From the NCBI GenBank assembly GCA_016781115.1, contig JADDQX010000054.1:1-12447 (forward strand): 12,447 bases of DNA, given 5' to 3'. The stretch's first letter is position 1, and each line of letters starts with the position of its first letter. The notes under the pieces were generated by a model. That model searched no databases. It saw only the letters and a program-made list of their open reading frames with translations, and had not been told where the DNA came from. Origin of the DNA: Actinomycetota bacterium. Its GTDB lineage: Bacteria > Actinomycetota > CADDZG01 > WHSQ01. Positions 1 through 6,520 of this stretch are shown one piece after another. The translations under genes were made by a program, and so were the position numbers.

Positions 1-524
<524 letters not shown>

Positions 525-601
525 GATCTGAGTTCCTCTAACAGGTGGCCGACCGAGGTCGTCCATCTCGAGGACCAAAGATTGTTTGATGCTGATCAGC
601 G

Positions 602-630
602 AACGTTGACTATTGAAAGTCATGAACGTT
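602..630 (-). other. Leader stem-loop built on paired AACGTT copies
   Basis: The self-complementary hexamer AACGTT occurs at 602-607 and 625-630. Between the copies, TGACT (622-618 on the minus strand) can pair with AGTCA (611-607) around a 6-base loop. Together they form a hairpin of about 10 bp with a 3-base bulge on the 5' side of the transcript. It lies about 80 bases before the 16S 5' end and may help shape the leader or its processing. No function is shown by the sequence alone. Confidence 0.4.
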
Positions 631-704
631 TGCCGAATTTATTTGTGGTACTTGATCGCCGAAACTCTCATTCCGACGAGGGTCCACTGGTTTCCGTTCG
701 AACA

Positions 705-722
705 TCTCCTTGCGAAAGGAGA
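705..722 (-). other. Stable leader hairpin just downstream of boxA
   Basis: TCTCCTT (722-716, minus strand) and AAGGAGA (711-705) are perfectly complementary around the 4-base loop TCGC, giving a 7-bp hairpin. No U-tract follows, so it is not an intrinsic terminator. Its position 15 bases after boxA suggests a boxB/boxC-like element of the rRNA antitermination or processing leader. That role is inferred from position only. Confidence 0.45.
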
Positions 723-736
723 GTTCTCTCGGCAGG

Positions 737-760
737 CACACTGTTCAGTTCTCAAAGAGC
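737..760 (-). promoter_or_regulatory. boxA-like rRNA antitermination element
   Basis: The minus strand reads GCTCTTTGAGAACTGAACAG (760-741) followed by TGTG. This matches the CTCTTTGA(A/G)AACT pattern found upstream of 16S in many Gram-positive and actinobacterial rRNA operons, and its 5' part matches the E. coli boxA core GCTCTTTA. Such elements bind the NusB-S10 complex in nascent pre-rRNA and make the polymerase resistant to termination. It lies about 235 bases before the mature 16S 5' end. Because it must be transcribed to work, the rRNA promoter has to lie upstream of it, to the right in this window. Confidence 0.75.
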
Positions 761-786
761 GTCGTTCTCTGCACTTCGGGGCAAAC

Positions 787-816
787 AAAAACGCCGGTCC
801 AAAAAGCGCACCGGCG
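787..816 (-). terminator. Intrinsic terminator upstream of boxA
   Basis: On the minus strand CGCCGGT (816-810) pairs perfectly with ACCGGCG (798-792) across an 11-base loop (809-799). A run of five T (791-787) follows at once, then G and TTT. This is a textbook Rho-independent terminator for leftward transcription; read the other way it has no U-tract. It sits only 27 bases before boxA, so RNA polymerase would meet it before loading an antitermination complex. It could end a short RNA made from the promoter at 947-976, stop tyrS readthrough, or act as a leader attenuator for the rRNA operon. Confidence 0.7.
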
Positions 817-940
817 AGTCACCAAGCATCCTGGTCTTCCTAGATCAGGTGCCTTATAGGCGACTCCTCCTGTCTCGTGTGACATGGTCCTGGCAGGAGG
901 GCCGGGATCCATGGCGTTCCAACGTGCTTGCCCCTCGGGC
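787..940 (-). ncRNA. Candidate structured leader RNA or small RNA
   Basis: A leftward transcript from the promoter at 947-976 would run about 154 bases to the intrinsic terminator and could fold compactly. It begins with a GCCC-GAG-GGGC hairpin (940-930). Next, CCTCCTG (900-894) pairs with CAGGAGG (872-866). A long hairpin follows: an outer 8-bp stem GAGTCGCC/GGTGACTC (866-859 with 823-816), a TATA bulge, then an inner stem in which AGGCACCTG pairs with CAGG and TGCTT around one bulged A, closed by a 12-base loop. The terminator hairpin abuts it. CCGGC (905-901) could also pair with GCCGG (815-811) inside the terminator, a possible antiterminator. I recognise no known riboswitch or small-RNA family. 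The pairings are seen in the sequence; that this is a functional RNA is inferred. Confidence 0.4.
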
Positions 941-946
941 GTGTGT

Positions 947-976
947 AATTTAGCAGACCCGTAGCGACACGTTCAA
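947..976 (-). promoter_or_regulatory. Candidate promoter for the rRNA leader or small RNA
   Basis: On the minus strand a -35-like TTGAAC (976-971) is followed after 18 bases by a -10-like TAAATT (952-947). The -10 is preceded by TGC, giving an extended -10 (TGN). Initiation is expected near 942-940, exactly where the first leader hairpin begins. It is the best sigma70-type match I found between tyrS and boxA. It could drive the rRNA operon, a short terminated RNA, or both. Further rRNA promoters may exist that I could not recognise. Confidence 0.5.
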
Positions 977-1099
977 CCCCTTCCCCCGGCGGCGTATTCC
1001 CGCGCTCAGACAGGACACCGGCTTGAACCGCTGTCTCGTCATCAGGCGCATCCTGGCGGCTTCAGAAGACGGCGAGACGAAACGCCCCCGCGGCACTTC
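977..1099. other. Spacer between tyrS and the rRNA promoter region
   Basis: This stretch follows the tyrS stop codon. No gene is seen in it. On the minus strand GACA and TGTC (within 1035-1014) flank an inner CGG/CCG pairing with a 6-base loop, and GTCTCG/CGAGAC (1078-1073 with 1038-1033) bracket a longer loop containing CAGG-ATGCG-CCTG. None has a U-tract. They could form a U-less or Rho-assisted tyrS terminator, but the evidence is weak. Confidence 0.35.
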
Positions 1100-2311
1100 C
1101 TAGACCAACCTCACGAACCGCCGCTTCCCAACCTGAAGGAGCGCGCCCCTCGAAGCATCGAGAGGGAACTCCTCGCCCGTGACCTGGTCGCCGTTGATCC
1201 GTACTCCGCCTTGAGCGAGGAGCCTGCGAGCCTCGCCGCGGGACGCCGCTAGACCAAGCTCCGCCAACACCCGCGGCAGGTAGACGATGTCGCCGTCGAT
1301 CGAGTCCGCCGGTAGCTCTGCGTTCGGGATCTCCTCGGGCGCCTGATGTTCCTTGAACTGCCGGTCGAAGCTCGCCTCGGCCCCCTGCGCGGCGGCTTCA
1401 TCGTGGTACAGGGCAACCACTCGAGCCGCGACCCGGCGCTTGGCGCGTCCGGCCTCGGGGCCGCCGAGCCGCGCCGCGGCCTCAACCTCTGCCACCTCTT
1501 CGGGTGCCATGTCCGTCGCCAGAACGGCGTACCGCTCTATGAGCGCGTCCGGGATGCTCATCAGCTGGCCGAACATGACGTCCGGCTGCTCCCGGATCGA
1601 CACATAGTTCTTTAGCGACTGAGACATCTTCTGTACGCCGTCGAGTCCTTCGAGCAGCGGAAGCGTCATCGCTATCTGCGGCTCCTGGCCGTAAGCCCGC
1701 TGCAGATCCCTCCCCACGAGCAGGTTGAACAACTGGTCTGTGCCGCCCAGCTCCACGTCCGCCGCCACCGCAACCGAGTCGTAGCCCTGCAGCAGCGGGT
1801 ACATGAACTCGACCAGCGAGATCGGGCGGTTGTCCTTGTAGCGCTTGGCGAAGTCGTCTCGCTCGAGCATCTTCGCGACGGTGTAGCGGGCGGTCAGGCG
1901 CAGGATGTCGCCCATGTCCATGGGCTCCAGCCACTCCGAGTTGTAGCGGACCTCCAGGTTGTCCTCGCTCAGGATGTCCATCAGTGAGGAGACGCAGGAT
2001 CCTGCATTCGCCTCGACCTCTTCCTTCGTCAGCTGAGGACGCGTCTCCGACTTCCCGGAGGGGTCCCCGATCCGGGCCGTGAAGTCGCCGACGATCAGCA
2101 CGGCGGTGTGGCCGAGGTCCTGGAAATCCCGCAGCTTCCGTAGCGGCACCGCCCAGCCGAGGGTGACGTCGCGGGCCGTGGGATCGAGACCCAGCTTCAC
2201 CCTCAACGACCGGTCCGACGCGAGCCTCTCCTCCAGGGCCTCGCGCGGCACCACATGCTCGGTCCTCCTGATGAGAACGTCGAGCTGCGAGTTCCCCTGA
2301 ACAGCCGCCAT
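1100..2311 (-). CDS. tyrS: Tyrosyl-tRNA synthetase with altered HIGH motif
   Basis: This 403-residue protein is a bacterial class I TyrRS, which charges tRNA-Tyr with tyrosine in the cytoplasm. Family blocks are clear: LGLDPTARDV (about 41-49), the GDFTARIGDPSGKSETR block (75-91), YPLLQGYD (171-178) with GGTDQLFN downstream (tyrosine pocket), and a C-terminal S4 RNA-binding domain (about 341-403). Two signature motifs deviate. The HIGH motif, normally HLGH or similar, reads TLGW at 50-53. The KMSKS loop reads KMSQS at 228-232. The reading frame is intact and the rest is well conserved, so it is probably functional. The ATG start fits the usual N-terminus of the family, and a TAGCAT -10 element 8 bases upstream suggests a leaderless mRNA. 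It is divergent from the PBP gene and upstream of, and co-directional with, the rRNA genes. Confidence 0.96.
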   Translation of the reverse strand: MAAVQGNSQLDVLIRRTEHVVPREALEERLASDRSLRVKLGLDPTARDVTLGWAVPLRKLRDFQDLGHTAVLIVGDFTARIGDPSGKSETRPQLTKEEVEANAGSCVSSLMDILSEDNLEVRYNSEWLEPMDMGDILRLTARYTVAKMLERDDFAKRYKDNRPISLVEFMYPLLQGYDSVAVAADVELGGTDQLFNLLVGRDLQRAYGQEPQIAMTLPLLEGLDGVQKMSQSLKNYVSIREQPDVMFGQLMSIPDALIERYAVLATDMAPEEVAEVEAAARLGGPEAGRAKRRVAARVVALYHDEAAAQGAEASFDRQFKEHQAPEEIPNAELPADSIDGDIVYLPRVLAELGLAASRGEARRLLAQGGVRINGDQVTGEEFPLDASRGALLQVGKRRFVRLV

Positions 2312-2366
2312 GAAGAACGATGCTAGACGAGGGATAGCGCGGCTCCGCCCGTAGAATCTCGCCTAG
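2312..2366. promoter_or_regulatory. Divergent tyrS/PBP promoter region, apparently leaderless on both sides
   Basis: Only 55 bases separate the two start codons. On the plus strand TAGAAT (2352-2357) ends 9 bases before the PBP ATG. On the minus strand TAGCAT (2325-2320) ends 8 bases before the tyrS ATG. With the usual -10 to start-site distance, both transcripts would begin at or next to the start codon. Neither gene has a purine-rich Shine-Dalgarno sequence at the right spacing. I see no convincing -35 on either side, which is common for actinobacterial leaderless promoters. Confidence 0.5.
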
Positions 2367-4961
2367 ATGCAGCGCGCTCACAGGATCCTTCTCGCTCTGG
2401 CCTTGCTCCTCGCTCTCGTGGGAGCTTCTTGCGCGCGCCTGACGGATCAGCTCGCGGACCTCCCGAAGCTCGAGCGCAAGGACCTGCGCTTCAAGCTCGC
2501 ACAGTCGTCCAAGGTCTACGACTCCGATGGCGGACTGATCACGAGCCTTCACAAGACCGAGAACCGCACCGTTATCCCGCTGTCGAAGATCCCCAAGCGC
2601 GTGCGCGAAGCGGTGATCGCCATAGAAGACGAGCGCTTCTACGAGCATCAGGGGGTCGACCTGCGTGCCGTCCTCAGAGCGCTGCTCGCGAACGCGCAGA
2701 GCGGGGAGATCAGAGAGGGCGGTTCCACGATCACCCAGCAGCTGGTTAAGAACCTGATCATCTCGCCCGGGGCGATAGCCGACCGGACACTCGAACGTAA
2801 GATCACCGAGGCCGCGCTGTCCCGGCAACTCGAGAAGAAGCTCAGCAAGAAAGAGATCCTCGAGAGCTACCTCAACACCGTCTACTTCGGCAACGGCGCC
2901 TACGGTGTGCAAGAAGCAGCGCGGACCTACTTCGGTCGACCGGCGGGCAAGCTCACTCTCGCACAAGCCGCGACGATCGCCGGGTTGATCCAGGCGCCGG
3001 AGGACTACGACCCCTACGACGATCCCAAGGCGGCGACCGAACGACGGGATCTCGTCCTGAGCAAGATGAGGCAGCTGGGGTGGGCTTCCCCCGAGAAGGT
3101 CGACCGAGCACAGAAGCAGAAGCTGAAGCTCCAGAAGGTGTCGAAGAAGGACCGCTACCCCGCGGCGTACTTCATGGACTACGTGCAGAGGTTGATCACG
3201 TACGACCCGCGCTTCGAGGCGGTCGGAGAGACGATCTCGCAGAGGACCAAACGCCTGTTCAAGGGCGGCCTCCGGATCCACACCACGGTTGACCTCGACA
3301 TGCAGCGGGCCGCGGAAGAGGCGGTCGCATCGGTTCTCTCGTACGAAGGCGACCCGGCGGGATCGCTCGTGGCGATCGATCCCAAGACCGGACACGTCAA
3401 GGCCATGGTCGGCGGCCGTGACTACTTCGCGACCGAGAAGGAAGACCCCCGGGCGAAGCTCAACCTGGCGATCGCCAACGAACCGGGTCTGGGACGGGTC
3501 AAAGACGTCGAGCCGGTCCCAGACGAGCATGACGTCGAGCTCAGGGCACCCGGAACGGGGCGTCAGGCCGGCTCCGCCTTCAAGGTGTTCGCCCTGGCCG
3601 CGGCCATCGAGGAGGGGATCCCTCTGTCGAAGACCTACCAAGCAGGTTCACAGGTCGTGTTCCCGGGCCTGGGCGAGAACGGAACCGACTACAAGGTGCA
3701 GAACTACGAGGGCGGGAGCTTCGGCAGCAGCCTCTCTTTGCTCGAAGCAACCGTTAACAGCGTGAACGTGGTCTACGCGCAGCTGGTCATCAACGACATC
3801 GGCGAGGAAGCCGTCACGGACGTCGCGGAGCGCATGGGGATCAGCGGCTACGACCCGCTCCTCGCGGTTCCCTCGGCCGTACTCGGAACCAACGTGGTCA
3901 ACCCGCTGGACATGGCATCGGCTTACGGGACGCTCGCTGCCAACGGCACGCATCACCCACCGGTCGCCATCACGAAGATCACGGCTCCGGACGGGGAGGT
4001 GCTTTACAAGGATGAGACCGAGCCGGAGGAGGCCATCGAGCCGGCGGTGGCCTACCTCGCCACCACCGCGCTGCAACAGGTGATCGAGCGCGGCACCGGA
4101 GCGACCTACGGCGACATCGGTCGCCCCGCGGCAGGCAAGACGGGGACCGCGCAGGAGTACCGCGACGCTTGGTTCGTCGGTTACACGCCGGACCTCGTAG
4201 CCTCGGTGTGGGTCGGGTATCCGGAGGGGTCCATCGAGATGAAGCCCGATTGCACGTACTCCACGCAGCCGTGTAAACCCACCCGCACGCTCACGTCCGG
4301 AGGCGTCACCGGTGGCTCCTTCCCGACCCAGATCTGGTCGGCCTTCATGCTGCAAGCCTTGTCGGGTGTTCCCGCGTCCTCCTTCGTCCCGCCCGCCGCG
4401 GGGACAGTGACGGTGGAGGTGGACACCCGTACTGGATGCCTCGCGACGAAGCTCACACCGGAGGAGTTCTCGGCGCCGGCCACGTTCGCGGAAGGTACCG
4501 AGCCCGAGGAATCGTGTCCCTTCGAGAGCGAAGGCGTGGAAGTCCCAAGCGTCGTCGGCTTCCCCGTCGACGAGGCCGCGGGCATCATCGAGCGAGCGGG
4601 ATTCGCGGTCGCGCGCGAAGAGGTCGGGAGCTCGACCTACCCGCCGGGCACCGTAGTGGCGCAGAGCCCGGGAGGGGGATCGAGAGCCGAGCCCGGTTCC
4701 ACCGTCACCCTGTCGGTGGCAACACCGGGGGCACCGAGCGCCGACGTGGGCAGGTCGACCGTCCCAGATGTCCTCGGTCAGTCCGAGAGCTCGGCGGAGT
4801 CGGAGCTGCACTCGCAGGGGTTCGACGTGCGGGTCGTCTACCAGAGTGAATCCAGCCCCGGTCAAGCGAGGAAGAACCGCGGTCTGGTGTGGAAGCAGTC
4901 GCCGAGCTCGGGAACGTCCGCAGAGGCCGGCAGCCTGGTCACGATCTGGGTCAACCCCTAG
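2367..4961 (+). CDS. Class A penicillin-binding protein with two PASTA domains
   Basis: This 864-residue bifunctional peptidoglycan synthase polymerises lipid II and cross-links peptides outside the membrane. A short basic N-terminus and one hydrophobic segment (about 7-22) anchor or export it. The GT51 glycosyltransferase domain (about 50-240) has EDERFYEHQG at 87-96 (catalytic Glu) and GGSTITQQLVKN at 118-129. The transpeptidase domain (about 300-665) has SAFK at 403-406 (nucleophile Ser403), SVN at 465-467 and KTG at 591-593. Two PASTA repeats follow (about 724-785 and 797-863). PASTA-tailed class A PBPs of the PonA type are typical of Actinomycetota. A charged insertion of roughly 25 residues (about 372-397) precedes the SxxK motif. 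Cysteines at 629, 636, 691 and 717 could form disulfides. The ATG follows an in-frame TAG directly. It converges on mpg with a 16-base gap. Confidence 0.96.
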   Translation: MQRAHRILLALALLLALVGASCARLTDQLADLPKLERKDLRFKLAQSSKVYDSDGGLITSLHKTENRTVIPLSKIPKRVREAVIAIEDERFYEHQGVDLRAVLRALLANAQSGEIREGGSTITQQLVKNLIISPGAIADRTLERKITEAALSRQLEKKLSKKEILESYLNTVYFGNGAYGVQEAARTYFGRPAGKLTLAQAATIAGLIQAPEDYDPYDDPKAATERRDLVLSKMRQLGWASPEKVDRAQKQKLKLQKVSKKDRYPAAYFMDYVQRLITYDPRFEAVGETISQRTKRLFKGGLRIHTTVDLDMQRAAEEAVASVLSYEGDPAGSLVAIDPKTGHVKAMVGGRDYFATEKEDPRAKLNLAIANEPGLGRVKDVEPVPDEHDVELRAPGTGRQAGSAFKVFALAAAIEEGIPLSKTYQAGSQVVFPGLGENGTDYKVQNYEGGSFGSSLSLLEATVNSVNVVYAQLVINDIGEEAVTDVAERMGISGYDPLLAVPSAVLGTNVVNPLDMASAYGTLAANGTHHPPVAITKITAPDGEVLYKDETEPEEAIEPAVAYLATTALQQVIERGTGATYGDIGRPAAGKTGTAQEYRDAWFVGYTPDLVASVWVGYPEGSIEMKPDCTYSTQPCKPTRTLTSGGVTGGSFPTQIWSAFMLQALSGVPASSFVPPAAGTVTVEVDTRTGCLATKLTPEEFSAPATFAEGTEPEESCPFESEGVEVPSVVGFPVDEAAGIIERAGFAVAREEVGSSTYPPGTVVAQSPGGGSRAEPGSTVTLSVATPGAPSADVGRSTVPDVLGQSESSAESELHSQGFDVRVVYQSESSPGQARKNRGLVWKQSPSSGTSAEAGSLVTIWVNP

Positions 4962-4977
4962 CCACAGCGTCGCCTGA

Positions 4978-5580
4978 TCAGCGCCGCCGTGACGCGTGCG
5001 GGTGGCCGGGCACCACGTATCGCCATGGGATGTCATCGCCTCGACCCTTCCCGAGCCCGATCCGTGGCGTCTGCGAGACCTCTCCTTCCCGGAGCGCGGC
5101 CGTTGCACCGTCCTCGGCGCAGAAGAAGGAGCCTCCCCGCAGCAGGGTCGAGCCGTCGTGGCTCTTGGAGATCCCCATCGCCTGCGCGAGACGCGCGGGC
5201 CCGGAGGCGAGCAAACGATGGTTCGAGATGCCGCCGCGGTTCTGTCTCATCACGTCTATCCCGTCGCGCGGCTCACCCGCGCGCAACAGAACCGCCTCGC
5301 AGACGCCGGGCGCGGCACAGACGATGTTCACGCACCAATGCATGCCGTAGGTGAAATAGACGTAGAGGTGGCCGGGGGGGCCGAACATGGTGCGGGTCCG
5401 CGCCGTCATCCCGCGGAAGCCATGCGATCCGGGATCCTGCGGCCCTCGATAAGCCTCCGTCTCCACGAGCCTCACGGCGGTTCTTCCATCCGGTCCGTCG
5501 TGGACGAAGAGACAGCCGATCAGGTCGCGGGCAACCGCCGGCGCGTCGCGGTCGTAGAACCTCTTCGGCAGCCGCTTCAA
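4978..5580 (-). CDS. mpg: 3-methyladenine DNA glycosylase (AAG/Mpg family)
   Basis: The product removes alkylated purines such as 3-methyladenine from DNA, the first step of base-excision repair. The family block VETEAYRG lies at 39-46; Glu42 and Tyr44 match the catalytic Glu125 and Tyr127 of human AAG. GSHGFRGMTARTRTMFG and YVYFTYGMHWCVNIV follow (51-67 and 73-87), then SGPARLAQAMGI and a C-terminal PRIGLG...DIPWRY block. From a TTG start at 5580 the protein is 200 residues, the usual length. The open frame continues upstream to 5739, but that part is the out-of-frame shadow of argF and shows no family similarity. It begins 10 bases after the argF stop with no clear ribosome-binding site, so translation is probably coupled. 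Mpg next to tyrS is also the order in Mycobacterium tuberculosis. The TTG start is likely but unproven. Confidence 0.94.
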   Translation of the reverse strand: MKRLPKRFYDRDAPAVARDLIGCLFVHDGPDGRTAVRLVETEAYRGPQDPGSHGFRGMTARTRTMFGPPGHLYVYFTYGMHWCVNIVCAAPGVCEAVLLRAGEPRDGIDVMRQNRGGISNHRLLASGPARLAQAMGISKSHDGSTLLRGGSFFCAEDGATAALREGEVSQTPRIGLGKGRGDDIPWRYVVPGHPHASRRR

Positions 5581-5590
5581 GCCGGCGTCG

Positions 5591-6505
5591 TCACTGCTCC
5601 AGCAGCCAAGCCAGAAGTGCCTTCTGCGAATGCAGGCGGTTCTCCGCCTGGTCCCACACCACCGAGCGGGGCCCGTCGATCGCGTCGGCGGTGATCTCCT
5701 CACCGCGATGGGCGGGAAGGCAATGCATGACGATGACATCGTCGCCCGCGAGGTCGATCATCGCCGGACCCACCTGGTACGGCGCGAAGGTCCGGCGCCG
5801 GTCCCCTTCCTCCTGACCCATGCTCACCCACACGTCGGTGTAGAGCACGTCCGCCCCCGCGACCGCGCGCTCGACGTCGTCGGTGATCGTGAGCCTTCCT
5901 CCCGACTCCGCCGCCAGCTCTACCGATCTCTCGACCACCTGGGGGAACGGCTCGTACCCGGTCGGACACGCCAGCCGGACATCCATGCCCAGCTTCGTCC
6001 CGCCGAACATCAACGAGTGGGCGACGTTGTTCCCGTCCCCCACGTAGGCCAGCGAAAGGCCTCGTAGCTCCCCCTTCTTCTCCCTGAGCGTCTGGAGGTC
6101 GGCGAGACACTGACACGGATGTGCGAAATCACTCAGCCCGTTGATCACCGGAACGCTCGCGGCATCCGCCAGTCGTTCGAGACGGTCCTGGCCGAAGGTG
6201 CGGACGACGATGGCATCTACATACCGCGATAGGACCCTGCCCGTGTCCTCGAGCGTCTCGCCGCGCCCTAGCTGCAACTCGTCCCCCCGCAGCACGACGG
6301 CATGTCCTCCCATGGAGGTGACCGCGACCTCGAAGGAGACGCGGGTGCGGGTGGACGCCTTCTCGAAGATGAGAGCCACCTGCCTGTCTCGAAGCCGATC
6401 CGCCCACGCGCGCGGATCTGCCTTGACGGCGGCGGCCTCCTCCAGAAGAGACTGAAGCTCGTCCCGCGACAGATCGTCGATCGAGAGGAAGTCTCGGTCA
6501 GACAT
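5591..6505 (-). CDS. argF: Ornithine carbamoyltransferase
   Basis: This 304-residue enzyme transfers the carbamoyl group of carbamoyl phosphate to ornithine, making citrulline for arginine synthesis. The carbamoyl-phosphate loop STRTR is at 51-55, HPCQ at 129-132, DGNN at 157-160, the ornithine-specific DVWVSMGQE at 224-232 and HCLPAHRG at 261-268 with the active-site Cys. The SMG motif supports ornithine rather than aspartate as substrate. It starts 15 bases after pheT, with only a weak purine stretch before the ATG, and ends 10 bases before mpg. No other arginine gene is in the window, although in mycobacteria argF lies inside an argCJBDFRGH block at this site. I found no ArgR operator upstream; expression probably follows the pheST transcript. 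Confidence 0.97.
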   Translation of the reverse strand: MSDRDFLSIDDLSRDELQSLLEEAAAVKADPRAWADRLRDRQVALIFEKASTRTRVSFEVAVTSMGGHAVVLRGDELQLGRGETLEDTGRVLSRYVDAIVVRTFGQDRLERLADAASVPVINGLSDFAHPCQCLADLQTLREKKGELRGLSLAYVGDGNNVAHSLMFGGTKLGMDVRLACPTGYEPFPQVVERSVELAAESGGRLTITDDVERAVAGADVLYTDVWVSMGQEEGDRRRTFAPYQVGPAMIDLAGDDVIVMHCLPAHRGEEITADAIDGPRSVVWDQAENRLHSQKALLAWLLEQ

Positions 6506-6520
6506 CTCTCGACCGCCGGC

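Larger units (their letters stand above)
525..786 (-). other. 16S rRNA leader (pre-rRNA 5' spacer)
   Basis: This non-coding stretch lies between the terminator-like hairpin and the mature 16S 5' end and is AT-richer than the surrounding genes, as rRNA leaders often are. On the minus strand it holds, in order: a boxA-like element (760-737); a perfect 7-bp hairpin with a 4-base UCGC loop (722-705); a weaker CUCG/UGAG hairpin near 680-667; and a hairpin built on two AACGTT copies (630-602). The last segment before 16S (about 580-525) probably forms one side of the RNase III processing stem, but its partner beyond the 16S 3' end is outside the window. No open reading frame here looks like a gene. 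Confidence 0.75.

Noticed and set aside
816..866. A tRNA-like cloverleaf
   Set aside because: The short hairpins could be drawn as arms, but there is no TPsiC-loop consensus (GGTTCGAATCC type), no proper acceptor stem and no anticodon arm. The long-hairpin fold is better.
745..912. A 55-codon minus-strand frame (starts MDPGPPARTM) in the rRNA leader
   Set aside because: It runs through the terminator hairpin and into boxA, has no ribosome-binding site, and its composition gives no support. A leader peptide is not excluded but not supported.
1482..3641. Open frame of 719 codons on the minus strand spanning part of tyrS and the PBP gene
   Set aside because: It is antisense to the PBP gene and out of frame with tyrS. 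Its sequence is Arg/Gly/Ala-rich with no family motif. Long stop-free antisense frames are expected at this GC content.
4949..4990. Bidirectional terminator between the convergent PBP and mpg genes
   Set aside because: The 16-base gap and flanks contain only a CTGATCAG palindrome and no stable GC stem or U-tract.
3648..5108. Minus-strand open frame of 486 codons opposite the PBP gene
   Set aside because: It lies antisense to the transpeptidase and PASTA region and overlaps the 3' end of mpg in another frame, with no family similarity.
5581..5739. N-terminal extension of the Mpg frame up to an ATG at 5739
   Set aside because: The extra 53 residues lie inside argF in another frame and do not resemble glycosylases; the TTG at 5580 gives the normal family length.
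6506..6520. ArgR operator (ARG box) before argF
   Set aside because: The gap is only 15 bases and I see no pair of ARG-box-like imperfect palindromes there or in the end of pheT.
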